Shown piece after piece: positions 17,653 to 26,282 of a DNA stretch of 64,000 bases. The DNA comes from Pedobacter sandarakinus (GTDB lineage: Bacteria > Bacteroidota > Bacteroidia > Sphingobacteriales > Sphingobacteriaceae), in NCBI RefSeq assembly GCF_026240095.1, contig NZ_JAPIVG010000006.1:62001-126000 (forward strand). The letters are read 5' to 3'. Numbering within the stretch: position 1 is the first letter of the stretch; each line of letters opens with the position of its first letter. The notes beneath the pieces are model-generated. The model saw only the letters and a list, made by a program, of their open reading frames with translations, made no database searches and was not told the DNA's origin. The position numbers and the translations under genes were made by a program.

Positions 17653-18297
17653 ATGATTAGCATAGATAGATTTTTAAGCGACGAACAAGACCCAAAGGCG
17701 GTAGAAAAAGTAATCGGCAAATTAAACGATCTTTTAACTACTGGCGAGGAAATTTTGTACCTGGCGGTGCAGAAAAAACCAGCTGTAAATTTGTTGCCAG
17801 ATAGCATTGCCATTACCAACAAGCGAATTTTTTACTGTGAGCCAGGAAACTTGGGCTTAACCATGAATTTTAAAGATATATCATGGAAGAGCGTTAAAGA
17901 AGTGTCTTTTAAAGAGGAGTTTTTTGGATCTAAATTTATCTGTGTTCCGCAGCATGGTGAAAATATTGTAACAGAATTTATTCCTAAAGTGCAGGCTAGA
18001 AAGCTTCACCAAGCTGCCAACCAGCAATTAGAAGCTTACAAAGATTTATTACACCAGCAGAAACTGGAAGAAAACAGGGCTATGGCAGCAACAGTAAATA
18101 CGTCGGCACCATCTTTTACCGAAATTCCCGCGGCTCCAACACCAGAACCAGAACCCATACAAATTGCAGAAGTAGTAGAAGAACCTGAGGATGAAACAAC
18201 ATTAAAGTTGCGTAAACTAAAAACTTTGTATGATAAACACCTGATTACCCAAGAAGAATACGAAGCCAAAAAATCAGCAATTTTAGATAGCTTGTAA
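17653..18297 (+). CDS. PH-domain protein with C-terminal SHOCT motif
   Basis: 214 residues, cytoplasmic. Residues about 25-110 look like a bacterial PH domain (bPH): SIAITNKRIFYC, then the FKDISWKSVKEVSFKEEFFGS strand pair. A Pro/Glu-rich linker (about 150-180) leads to a short SHOCT motif at the C-terminus (LRKLKTLYDKHLITQEEYEAKKSAIL). SHOCT motifs are thought to mediate oligomerisation. The function is unknown. It follows rsmI after 34 nt and is probably co-transcribed. Confidence 0.8.
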   Translation: MISIDRFLSDEQDPKAVEKVIGKLNDLLTTGEEILYLAVQKKPAVNLLPDSIAITNKRIFYCEPGNLGLTMNFKDISWKSVKEVSFKEEFFGSKFICVPQHGENIVTEFIPKVQARKLHQAANQQLEAYKDLLHQQKLEENRAMAATVNTSAPSFTEIPAAPTPEPEPIQIAEVVEEPEDETTLKLRKLKTLYDKHLITQEEYEAKKSAILDSL

Positions 18298-18320
18298 TTC
18301 AAATTGTATATGGCTTTCGT

Positions 18321-18356
18321 CACCGTGAATTTATTTCAGGGTCTGGCGTAAAATAA
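18321..18356. repeat. Left flank of the GIY-YIG gene: palindrome and direct repeat
   Basis: ccgtgaa and ttcaggg form an imperfect inverted repeat around ttta. The segment 18329-18356 aligns without gaps to 18635-18662 on the other side of the gene: both carry ATTTATTT, eight less conserved bases ending in TCT, then RGCRTAAAATAA (22 of 28 identical). Confidence 0.6.
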
Positions 18357-18363
18357 CTAACTC

Positions 18364-18615
18364 ATGGAAAGAGGTGGCTGCTGTTACATTTTAACAAATA
18401 AAGCTTGCAATGTTTTATACATCGGAGTTTCCTCAGAATTATTATTTAAAATTAAAGAGCATAAAGAAAAATACCATCCAGGTTCGTTCACAGCGAAATA
18501 TAATTGTGACAGACTAGTTTATTTTGAACAATTTAGTACCATAGAAGAAGCTATCGCTAAAGAAAAGCAATTTAAAAACTGGAAAAGAACATGGAAAATT
18601 AGTCTGATAAATTGA
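18364..18615 (+). CDS. Small GIY-YIG domain protein with altered active site
   Basis: 83 residues consisting of one GIY-YIG domain. The core reads CCYILTN then VLYIGVSS, and the C-terminal EEAIAKEKQFKNWKR supplies the conserved metal-binding Glu (Glu67). The helix that normally carries the catalytic Arg reads SELLFKIKEHK, with Lys29 where Arg is expected, so nuclease activity is doubtful. Such one-domain proteins (UPF0213-like) are abundant in Bacteroidota. The gene lies between direct repeats and palindromes, which suggests that it moves or is copied together with them; this is inference. Confidence 0.82.
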   Translation: MERGGCCYILTNKACNVLYIGVSSELLFKIKEHKEKYHPGSFTAKYNCDRLVYFEQFSTIEEAIAKEKQFKNWKRTWKISLIN

Positions 18616-18634
18616 TTTAATCCTTTACGGGATG

Positions 18635-18700
18635 ATTTATTTAACAATCTAGCATAAAATAATATAATTTCTTGAAAAGGTGCTGAAATGAATTCAGCAC
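18635..18700. repeat. Right flank of the GIY-YIG gene: direct repeat plus palindrome
   Basis: 18635-18662 repeats 18329-18356. It is followed by the inverted repeat gtgctgaa (18680-18687), atgaa loop, ttcagcac (18693-18700). The palindrome reaches into the extended open frame of lnt, which supports the downstream lnt start. Confidence 0.65.
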
Positions 18701-18726
18701 GAAAAGAGAAGGAGTTAGCCGAACAA

Positions 18727-20337
18727 ATGAAATCCAAACAAACTTACCTGCTTGCTTTATTAAGCGCATTTTTACTTTGGCTAGCTTGGCCACCAATGCC
18801 ATACACCACGCCGTTGCTATTAATTGCTTTGGTTCCGTTGTTTTTGGCGCTTGATGGTATTTCCAAACGCGAAATTAAAAAACGTGGCCGGGTAATATTT
18901 CTAACTGCGGGCTTAACTTTTTTGGTATGGAATACAGCGAGTATTTATTGGGTTTACAATGCCATAAGCGCATATAATGGCACACTGGTAGCGCTACCAG
19001 TATCACTCATACCATTTGGATTAGGTGCGCTGTTAATGACACTTGCCTTTTGGCTTTTTTATCGCCTTGGCCAATACACGAATAGGAAAATCGCTTATCT
19101 GGGGCTTATTTGTTTTTACATTGCGCTAGAATACCTTCAACAAACTTGGGATCTAGCTTTCCCTTGGATGACTTTAGGAAATGGTTTAGCGGGAATGCAT
19201 CAATTGGCACAATGGTACGAATACACAGGCATATATGGCGGCTCACTATGGATTTTACTGAGTAACATCATGGCTTTTGAGGCCTACAAAAGTTATCGTA
19301 GCCAACATGGCTATCTCAAATTCAGAAATTTGGGCTTTTGGTTATTGGTGGTTTTAGTTCCTGGGGCTATATCAGTGTTAACGTATACAAATTATCAAGA
19401 GAAAGGCACGCCAAGCAATGTGGTGGTAGTCCAGCCTAATATAGATCCCTATCAAAAACTAGAGACCATCCCTTCTGCAACCCAAATCGAAATCCTCACC
19501 CATTTATCCGATTCCATCGGGCAAACCAATACAGAATACTTTATTTGGCCAGAAACCGCGATTCCTAACTATGCAGATGAAGATAAAATTCGAAGTAATC
19601 CGGATTTTATTAACGTCCAAAACTTTTTAAGCAAATTCAAAAACGGCACTTTAATTACCGGCATAGAAAGCATAAAAATTTATCCCGATAAAAGAACCAT
19701 CACCACCAAGGAAGAGAATGGCATATATTTCGATAATTTTAACACTGCAATGCAAGTGGAAAATTCTTCAAATGTGCAGTTTTACCACAAATCAAAATTG
19801 GTTCCTGGAGTAGAGAAAATGCCTTTCCCCAAAGTCTTTTCTTTTTTAGACGGGGTGTTTGCACAGCTTGGCGGTACCGTTGGCGGATGGGGATGGCAAG
19901 AAAAACCAAGTGTTTTATATGCGCAGAGCGGCATTGGAGCGGCTCCTGTGGTTTGTTACGAAAGCCTATGGGGCGATTGGATTGGCGAACAGGTTAAAGA
20001 CGGAGCCCAATTCATTGCCATTATCACAAATGATGGCTGGTGGGGTAACACATCAGGGAAAGATCAGCACCAAATGTACGCAAGGTTAAGGGCTATAGAA
20101 ACAAGGAGAGCTGTCGCCCGGTCTGCGAATACAGGGATATCTTGTTTTATCAACCAAAAAGGAGACATCACACAAAGCACCAAATGGTGGACCAGAACAG
20201 CCATTAAGGCAGATATAAATCTTAATAATGAACTGACTTTCTATGTTCAAAACGGCGATATTATTGCGAAGGTTTTATCTGTTATAGCTATTCTTCTCTC
20301 CTTAATTATACCTTACAGGAAATGGGTAAAGAGATAA
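18727..20337 (+). CDS. lnt: Apolipoprotein N-acyltransferase
   Basis: Inner-membrane enzyme that adds the third acyl chain to the N-terminal Cys of lipoproteins. 536 residues from the chosen ATG. Six or more N-terminal membrane segments (about 1-215) precede a periplasmic nitrilase domain with the triad Glu276 (WPETAIP), Lys355 (YHKSKLVP) and Cys410 (VVCYESLWG); one membrane helix closes the protein. The frame opens 13 codons earlier, but those codons lie in the repeat palindrome at 18680-18700, so MKSKQTYLLALL is the likelier start. The next gene overlaps by 16 nt. Confidence 0.95.
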   Translation: MKSKQTYLLALLSAFLLWLAWPPMPYTTPLLLIALVPLFLALDGISKREIKKRGRVIFLTAGLTFLVWNTASIYWVYNAISAYNGTLVALPVSLIPFGLGALLMTLAFWLFYRLGQYTNRKIAYLGLICFYIALEYLQQTWDLAFPWMTLGNGLAGMHQLAQWYEYTGIYGGSLWILLSNIMAFEAYKSYRSQHGYLKFRNLGFWLLVVLVPGAISVLTYTNYQEKGTPSNVVVVQPNIDPYQKLETIPSATQIEILTHLSDSIGQTNTEYFIWPETAIPNYADEDKIRSNPDFINVQNFLSKFKNGTLITGIESIKIYPDKRTITTKEENGIYFDNFNTAMQVENSSNVQFYHKSKLVPGVEKMPFPKVFSFLDGVFAQLGGTVGGWGWQEKPSVLYAQSGIGAAPVVCYESLWGDWIGEQVKDGAQFIAIITNDGWWGNTSGKDQHQMYARLRAIETRRAVARSANTGISCFINQKGDITQSTKWWTRTAIKADINLNNELTFYVQNGDIIAKVLSVIAILLSLIIPYRKWVKR

Positions 20338-20807
20338 CTATAATCCTGAAACAGCAATATGAGTATATCCAATACGCTCGAAATACGGTGTTGGAATACT
20401 TAAAAACCATATCGGATGAAGATTTAACATTGGAAAATAGTTCCTTCGGACGAGGGTCTATCAGGAATTTATTGGTTCACATTTGCGATACCTACGCCGC
20501 TTGGATTGGAAAAAGAGCTTTAGGTATGGATCTAGCGTTTCTCCCTTTTAATAATTACACCAATATTGAGATGTGCATTGACTATTTCAAGCAAATTGAT
20601 GGCTATATGTTTAAATTTCTGGAAGTTTTTGCCTCAGATTACGAAAAAGAAATACTCATCGATCGGAACGTTGGGCAGGTTTTAAAATTATCGCCATTGA
20701 GATTATTTTCGCATGTTATCACTCACGAATTTCATCACAAAGGGCAAATTATGTCTCTTAGTCGCCATCTAGGATATATACCGGTAGATGCCGATATTAT
20801 TCGTTAA
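20322..20807 (+). CDS. DinB family protein
   Basis: 161 residues, a four-helix DinB/YfiT-like putative metal-dependent hydrolase. The expected metal ligands are visible as His53 (NLLVHICDTY), and His135 and His139 (HVITHEFHHKGQ). Family members include thiol transferases and unknown stress proteins; the substrate is not apparent. The ATG lies inside the end of lnt (16-nt overlap) and lspA follows after 11 nt, so the three are translated from one message. Confidence 0.85.
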   Translation: MGKEITIILKQQYEYIQYARNTVLEYLKTISDEDLTLENSSFGRGSIRNLLVHICDTYAAWIGKRALGMDLAFLPFNNYTNIEMCIDYFKQIDGYMFKFLEVFASDYEKEILIDRNVGQVLKLSPLRLFSHVITHEFHHKGQIMSLSRHLGYIPVDADIIR

Positions 20808-20818
20808 TATAAAATACA

Positions 20819-21346
20819 ATGCATAAAATTAAAAGTATTCGTTGGTCTATTTTGCTGTTCTTACTCGTTCTTAACTTCGGTATAGATCAAATTTCAAAGA
20901 AAATTGTTCGTGTAGAGATTGGAGAATTTGAGCAGATTAGCATTATTAAAGATCGTTTCACCTTATTGAAAGTGGAAAATACTGGCGCTTTCTTAAGTTT
21001 AGGTGATGAAATGCCTTATTTGTTTAGACTAATAATACTAACCGGTTTGCCACTCGCATTCTTAGCTTACGGTACTTATTATCTTTTCGCAAAAAGAAAC
21101 CTTTCAGCAAGTTTCCAAATTGCATTATGCTTTTTAATTGGCGGAGGTGTGGGCAACCTCTATGATAGAATTTTGCATGGTTCGGTAACTGATTTTATGC
21201 ACATGAACTTCTATTTTTTCCAAACCGGTATCTTCAATTTTGCCGATATTTCGATTATGATCGGTATCGGGATTTTACTTGTACAATCGTTAAGGAACAA
21301 AATAGACTCAACGAGAAGTTCAGTAGAAGCAAATGAATTGGGCTAA
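20819..21346 (+). CDS. lspA: Lipoprotein signal peptidase (signal peptidase II)
   Basis: Inner-membrane aspartyl protease that removes signal peptides from diacylglyceryl-prolipoproteins. 175 residues with four membrane segments. Conserved boxes: FGIDQISKKIV, VENTGAFLSLG, GGGVGNLYDRILHGSVTDF (Asp116) and FNFADISI (Asp143), the two catalytic aspartates. Encoded with lnt, the next enzyme of the pathway, with a DinB gene in between. Confidence 0.96.
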   Translation: MHKIKSIRWSILLFLLVLNFGIDQISKKIVRVEIGEFEQISIIKDRFTLLKVENTGAFLSLGDEMPYLFRLIILTGLPLAFLAYGTYYLFAKRNLSASFQIALCFLIGGGVGNLYDRILHGSVTDFMHMNFYFFQTGIFNFADISIMIGIGILLVQSLRNKIDSTRSSVEANELG

Positions 21347-21503
21347 TTAAACTACAATAATTCAATTCATGTCGATATCATAAGGCGAGAATTTCCTTAA
21401 CTCAAGACAAGTATGAATTTGTTCTTGGTAATATTCCTCTGCGGAACAAACATTCAGCTATATTTATTGTTAGAAAACAATTTTAACAATAAACTAATTG
21501 ATC

Positions 21504-21920
21504 ATGAAAAGAAATGCAACAGCCGTTTGGCAAGGTTCTATTAAAGAAGGTGCTGGCAAATTAACTACGCAAAGTACAACCTTAAACGATACCCAATATT
21601 CTTTTAATTCCCGCTTTGCAGAAGGTGTTGGTACAAATCCCGAAGAATTAATTGCTGCCGCACATGCTGGCTGCTTCACCATGAAACTTTCTGCAAACCT
21701 TGCGGAAGCTGGTTTCACTGCTGATAAATTGGAAACAAAGTGTGAGATCAACCTCGATCCATCTAAAGGTGAGATTGTTGAGTCGCACCTGACTTTAACA
21801 GCAAGTGTACCTGATTTGACGCAAGAAAAATTTGATGAATTGGTAGCAGATGCAGAAAAAAACTGCCCGATTTCGAAGCTATTAAATACTACAATAAAGG
21901 TAGATGCTACTTTAGCCTAA
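21504..21920 (+). CDS. OsmC family peroxiredoxin
   Basis: 138 residues. Thiol-dependent peroxidase of the OsmC/Ohr superfamily that removes organic hydroperoxides. The two redox cysteines are in AAHAGCFTMKLSANL and AEKNCPISKLLN; the N-terminal ATAVWQGSIKEGAGKL and the FNSRFAEGVGTNPEEL segment fit the OsmC (rather than Ohr) branch. The frame also opens at a TTG two codons earlier; the ATG at 21504 is preferred. Confidence 0.92.
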   Translation: MKRNATAVWQGSIKEGAGKLTTQSTTLNDTQYSFNSRFAEGVGTNPEELIAAAHAGCFTMKLSANLAEAGFTADKLETKCEINLDPSKGEIVESHLTLTASVPDLTQEKFDELVADAEKNCPISKLLNTTIKVDATLA

Positions 21921-21933
21921 GCAAACAACAAAA

Positions 21934-21970
21934 AACAGGCAAGACTTTGCAATCTTGTCTGTTTTTGTTT
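21934..21970. terminator. Bidirectional terminator between osmC-like gene and nadE
   Basis: aacaggcaaga and tcttgtctgtt arms (one G-T pair) with flanking A and T tracts; it lies between convergent stop codons. Confidence 0.85.
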
Positions 21971-21986
21971 AGTGACCGTAACTTCA

Positions 21987-23627
21987 TTATGCTGTGTACT
22001 TTCCAACAATCGGCATTCTTCTTCCCATCCCGAAAGCTTTCGGCGAAACCCTTAAAATAGGTGGCGTTTGGTAGCGTTTAAATTCAGCAATATTTACCAT
22101 TTTTAAAATACGATGAACCAGCGCCTCATCAAAACCTTGTTCAATTATTGCCTTAGAACCTTGTTTCTTTTCGATATGCTGATAAAGAATTTGATCCAAA
22201 ATATCGTATTCAGGTAGCGAATCTGAATCTTTTTGGTCTGGCCTTAACTCTGCAGATGGTGGTTTAACAATAGTATTAAGCGGAATAATTTCCTGCGCTT
22301 TGTTGATGAATTTTGCCAATGCGAAAACCTGCGTTTTATAAACATCGCCAATTACCCCTAGAGCACCACACATATCGCCATATAGCGTACCGTAGCCGAC
22401 CGCACATTCGCTTTTATTGGAAGTGTTAAGTAAGATGTAGCCAAATTTATTACTCATGGCCATGTTAATAATACCACGGATACGTGCTTGGATATTCTCT
22501 TCAGCAAGGTTAAATGGCAAATCTTTGAAGGCAGGGGCCATGATGGTGTCAAACGCGTCTGTAACATCTTTAATGGGAATAATTTCGTGCATGCAACCCA
22601 AGTTTCGCACCAAATCCAATGCATCCTGCACCGAATGGTCTGACGAAAACTTCGATGGCATTAAGACTGCCATCACATGCTCTGCACCTAAGGCTTTAGC
22701 GGCCAACGCACAAACAACCGCTGAGTCTATTCCGCCTGATAAACCCAGAACAGCCTTTGTAAATCCTGATTTCGCAAAATAATCCTTAATCCCTAAAACT
22801 AATGCATCGTGGATCTGCTCAATATCGGTAAGCCGATCTGGCTGAGGATACTTATTGCGCACATTAACAATTTCATCTAAATCAAATACCTGTAAATCTT
22901 CCTCGAAATACTTCATTTCTGCCTTCATGCTTCCATCTGCATCGAAAACTAAAGAACCTCCATCAAAGATTATCTCCGTTTGTGCACCAACCTGGTTTAC
23001 ATAAAAAAGAGGTAGTTGGTATTTTGTAGCATTGCCCGACAAAACCTTTATTCGCTCTTCATCGTGTGTGTAAGAAAAAGGCGATGCGGCAATGTTAATC
23101 ATCACGTCCGGCGATTCTTTAATCAACTCATCCATCGGGTTCGAGACGTATAAGGGGTTGTCATTTATATTCCACAAATCCTCGCAAATGGTAAGCGCAA
23201 TTCTTTTACCCTTAAAATCTATGCATTTGAAGGCCGTGGCTGGTTCAAAATAACGGTATTCATCAAATACATCGTACGTAGGCAAAAGGGCCTTTTTTGT
23301 AATCGCCTTTATTTCTCCATCAGCAATAAAATATGCGGCATTAAATAAATCTTTGCCTTGCAGTACATCGTTTTTTATGGGTAAACCAATAATACAGGCA
23401 ATCTCTATGCAGTGTTGGGCTATTTCCAGCGCTGCCAGTTCACAGCGGTTAATAAAATCCTCGAATTCTAAATAATCCCTTGGCGGATACCCGCAAATGG
23501 CTAACTCTGCAAACACAACCAAGTCTGCACCTCGTGCTTTCGCCAGGCTAATATGGTCTATTATGGTTTTCGTATTGGCTTCGAAATTTCCAATGTGATA
23601 ATTGAGTTGCGCTAATGCTATCTTCAT
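21987..23627 (-). CDS. nadE: Glutamine-dependent NAD+ synthase
   Basis: Last step of NAD biosynthesis: deamido-NAD+ plus ATP and glutamine gives NAD+. 546 residues, with an N-terminal nitrilase-type glutaminase domain (Glu in FAELAICGYPP, Lys in KKALLPTYDVFDEYRYF, Cys in ALTICEDLWN) and a C-terminal synthetase domain with the PP-loop LGLSGGIDSAVV and the KSECAVGYGTLYGDM segment. It lies 18 nt after the outer-membrane protein gene on the same strand. Adjacent to gldB, an arrangement also known from flavobacteria. Confidence 0.96.
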   Translation of the reverse strand: MKIALAQLNYHIGNFEANTKTIIDHISLAKARGADLVVFAELAICGYPPRDYLEFEDFINRCELAALEIAQHCIEIACIIGLPIKNDVLQGKDLFNAAYFIADGEIKAITKKALLPTYDVFDEYRYFEPATAFKCIDFKGKRIALTICEDLWNINDNPLYVSNPMDELIKESPDVMINIAASPFSYTHDEERIKVLSGNATKYQLPLFYVNQVGAQTEIIFDGGSLVFDADGSMKAEMKYFEEDLQVFDLDEIVNVRNKYPQPDRLTDIEQIHDALVLGIKDYFAKSGFTKAVLGLSGGIDSAVVCALAAKALGAEHVMAVLMPSKFSSDHSVQDALDLVRNLGCMHEIIPIKDVTDAFDTIMAPAFKDLPFNLAEENIQARIRGIINMAMSNKFGYILLNTSNKSECAVGYGTLYGDMCGALGVIGDVYKTQVFALAKFINKAQEIIPLNTIVKPPSAELRPDQKDSDSLPEYDILDQILYQHIEKKQGSKAIIEQGFDEALVHRILKMVNIAEFKRYQTPPILRVSPKAFGMGRRMPIVGKYTA

Positions 23628-23645
23628 GTTTGTAAAATCAATCGC

Positions 23646-24326
23646 TTAAAAAAACACACCAAAATTTAGTGCCAAATAGTGGCTTCTTACATCACGGTTT
23701 TTATCTTTGGTGATGTTGGTAAAACCGTTATTTAACGTTACCCCTGCAACTATACTAGTGTTTCCAGAAATGTCAAACTCACCTCCGCCACCAATAACCA
23801 GGGCGGCACGGTAAAAATTTGTATAATCGCTTATGTTTAAATTACTTGCCACCGTAGTATTACCATTCTTGGCATCTTGCTTAGCACTAATATTAAAACC
23901 ATTATTAAGGCCAAACTGCCCATAATACCTTGTGCCATCCCTTTTAATTGTCTTAAGCTTAATGGTTAATGGAATTTCTATATACTGCATTTTGTATTTT
24001 AGATCGTATGCTTGTGGTATAGGAGAACCAGCAATGATAGCATTGCCATAAGGTGGTACATCTACCTCGGTACTTTTACCGTTAATAGAAGTAATGGTTA
24101 ATCCGGTAGAAAAACTATAGTTGGGTGCGAAATTGAAATCACCGATTAAACCATAAGAGAATCCTAAAGCCACGCCATCCGTTTTGCCTTTTTCGGGTTT
24201 AATCCAACCGATAGTTGGTGTTGCGGTTAATCCTAATCTAAACCCATAATTTTTTGGTAGCGAAATCTGCGAGAAAGCGCTGAACCCTGAAACTAATAAA
24301 ATTAAAATAGCGGATATTTTTTTCAT
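23646..24326 (-). CDS. PorT-like outer-membrane beta-barrel protein
   Basis: 226 residues with signal peptide (ILLVSGFSAFSQ). The mature part has the alternating strands of an eight-stranded barrel (YGFRLGLTATPTIGWIKP, ALGFSYGLIGDFNFAPNYSF, MQYIEIPLTIKLKTI, HYLALNFGVFF with a terminal Phe). The MQYIEIPLTIKLKT block is typical of the outer-membrane beta-barrel/PorT family of Bacteroidota. A role in type IX secretion cannot be claimed from sequence alone. Divergent from gldB with only 26 nt between start codons. Confidence 0.8.
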   Translation of the reverse strand: MKKISAILILLVSGFSAFSQISLPKNYGFRLGLTATPTIGWIKPEKGKTDGVALGFSYGLIGDFNFAPNYSFSTGLTITSINGKSTEVDVPPYGNAIIAGSPIPQAYDLKYKMQYIEIPLTIKLKTIKRDGTRYYGQFGLNNGFNISAKQDAKNGNTTVASNLNISDYTNFYRAALVIGGGGEFDISGNTSIVAGVTLNNGFTNITKDKNRDVRSHYLALNFGVFF

Positions 24327-24338
24327 GCTTTATGTGTT

Positions 24339-24346
24339 TATATTTG
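24339..24346 (+). promoter_or_regulatory. -7 promoter box for gldB
   Basis: TATATTTG matches the -7 consensus and lies 6 nt before the ATG at 24353. It therefore argues for that ATG (or 24356) over the earlier ATG at 24332, and for a leaderless or nearly leaderless message. Confidence 0.45.
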
Positions 24347-24352
24347 TTGTAC

Positions 24353-25393
24353 ATGATGTATAACGTAAAACACATACAAATTTATCTAATTTTTCTCTTT
24401 GGCATTGCATTTATTTCCTGCAAGCAAGATAAAAGACCAGATATCAGCAACATTAAGCTTGATTTACAGATCGAAAGATTTGACCAGCAACTATCTATGG
24501 CGAAGGCAAAAAATGTTGCCCAAACCAATAATTTGCTAGGCAAGCAGTATGGCTTGTTTTACGATGATTACATCCACCGGATGATAGGCACCCCAGAATA
24601 CACCAACCTGGAAATACTAAGTACGCTATTTCATGATCAAGCTTATACCGACTTAACAAAAGACGTAGATAGCGTTTTCCCAACCTTAAAAAAGCAAGAG
24701 GAAGATTTGACAGAAACTTTTAAGTACATTAAATACTATTATCCCAAAGCTAAAATACCCCGTTTTATTTCATTTGTTTCAGGATTTGCCTACCAAATGC
24801 CGGTTGGCGATAATTATTTAGGCATTGGCCTTGATATGTTTTTAGGACAAGACAGCAAATTTTACAAAGCCATTGTACAGAGTGTTCCGCTGTATTTGTC
24901 GAAACGATTTACACCTGCTTACATTGTCCCCCGTGTTGCAGAAACCTACGCACACGAAGAATTATTCCCTGAACCGGATGTAAACCGAACCTTGCTTGCT
25001 AAGATGGTATTCCAAGGAAAGATACTTTATTTCTTAGACCAGGTTCTACCAGAAAACATGGCCGACACACTTAAGATTGGCTATAGTGCTGAGCAATTGA
25101 AATGGGCACAAAATTTCGAAGGAGATATCTGGGCTTACTTCTTATCTAACAATTTTCTATACGAAACCGATTATCAGAAAATACAGGTATTTCTATCTGA
25201 AGGACCATTTACGCCGGGACTGGGCGAGAACCGAGAATCGGCTCCAAAATTAGGGGTTTTTACAGGTTGGCAAATCGTGAAAAAATACATGGACCAAAAT
25301 CCAAAGATCACCCTTCAACAACTTATGGCAGATAATGATGCCCAGAAAATACTAAATCAATCGAGATACAAACCCAAACAAAAACAACCTTAG
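24353..25393 (+). CDS. gldB: Gliding motility lipoprotein GldB
   Basis: 346 residues from the chosen start. Leader with lipobox FISC (Cys23), then the GldB domain: LQIERFDQQL, LLGKQYGLFYDDYIHRMIG, the DNYLGIGLDMFLGQDS block (shared with the DUF2268-like zincin fold), and GPFTPGLGENRESAPKLGVFTGWQIVKKYM near the C-terminus. GldB is needed for gliding and for stability of the secretion machinery in Flavobacterium. The frame reaches back to 24332, but the -7 box at 24339-24346 lies inside that extension. Confidence 0.92.
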   Translation: MMYNVKHIQIYLIFLFGIAFISCKQDKRPDISNIKLDLQIERFDQQLSMAKAKNVAQTNNLLGKQYGLFYDDYIHRMIGTPEYTNLEILSTLFHDQAYTDLTKDVDSVFPTLKKQEEDLTETFKYIKYYYPKAKIPRFISFVSGFAYQMPVGDNYLGIGLDMFLGQDSKFYKAIVQSVPLYLSKRFTPAYIVPRVAETYAHEELFPEPDVNRTLLAKMVFQGKILYFLDQVLPENMADTLKIGYSAEQLKWAQNFEGDIWAYFLSNNFLYETDYQKIQVFLSEGPFTPGLGENRESAPKLGVFTGWQIVKKYMDQNPKITLQQLMADNDAQKILNQSRYKPKQKQP

Positions 25394-25473
25394 GCCAGGA
25401 AGATTTTCGAAAAAAATTAGAACAAATGGTAACATTTAATTATTCTAAAATCTAACTAGTTAAATTATTATTT

Positions 25474-26277
25474 ATGAAAGTTGGCATTGTACTATCTGGC
25501 GGAGGAATTAGGGGAATTGCCCATTTAGGCGTATTAAAGGCATTCAGTAATTTGGGAATTACTTTTAGCCACATTAGCGGCACAAGTGCCGGTGCCATTG
25601 CCGGGGCTTTTTTCGCGGCAGGGATAGACCCAGAGGAAGGCTTAAATATTTTCTTAAAAACAAAATTATGGCGCTTTGTTCGGCCAGCCGTAGGTTCGTT
25701 AGGATTAATCAATATTGAAAACACCTCGCAAATCCTCAGAGAATATTTCCCCGAGAATGCCATCGAAAAATTGAAGATCCCACTAACCATAGCCGCCGTT
25801 AACTTTAGCGAAGGCAGATTGGTATACTTTACCCAAGGGCCTTTGATACGGGCCATCCATGCTTCGAGCTGTATCCCCGGCATTTTTAAACCAATTATGA
25901 TTGATGGACAGATGTATGTAGATGGAGGTATTTTAAATAATTTCCCTGTGGAACCTCTAATGAATGAATGCGATTTTATTATCGGCTCGTCTTGCAACCA
26001 TCTAAAACCCGTCGATAAAATTACCGGCATTACCAATTTAATGGGTCGGGCAGGTATTATGTCCATCAACCACGATATGGAGCGTAAAGCCAAGTTTTGT
26101 AATGTGATGATTGAACCTAAGGGATTGGGCGCCATTAGTACCTTCGACATGAAACGTGCTGAAGATATTTATTGGCTGGCTCACGAAGAAGCACTAATTA
26201 CCATTAAAAACAACACAACTATTAGAGACTTAATTCCTAATAAGCATTTAAAAGAAACTTTACCTTTTAAAAAGTAA
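25474..26277 (+). CDS. Patatin-like phospholipase
   Basis: 267 residues, no signal peptide. The Ser-Asp dyad is clear: oxyanion loop SGGGIRGIAHLG, nucleophile Ser38 in GTSAGA and Asp150 in VDGGILNNFPVEPL. Predicted acyl-ester hydrolase acting on phospholipids at the inner face of the membrane. It converges on comB with only 5 nt between stop codons and no visible terminator. Confidence 0.92.
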   Translation: MKVGIVLSGGGIRGIAHLGVLKAFSNLGITFSHISGTSAGAIAGAFFAAGIDPEEGLNIFLKTKLWRFVRPAVGSLGLINIENTSQILREYFPENAIEKLKIPLTIAAVNFSEGRLVYFTQGPLIRAIHASSCIPGIFKPIMIDGQMYVDGGILNNFPVEPLMNECDFIIGSSCNHLKPVDKITGITNLMGRAGIMSINHDMERKAKFCNVMIEPKGLGAISTFDMKRAEDIYWLAHEEALITIKNNTTIRDLIPNKHLKETLPFKK

Positions 26278-26282
26278 GCTAT

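Noticed and set aside
25452-26150. 232-codon minus-strand frame across the patatin gene
   Set aside because: The plus strand has clear catalytic motifs; the antisense frame has none.
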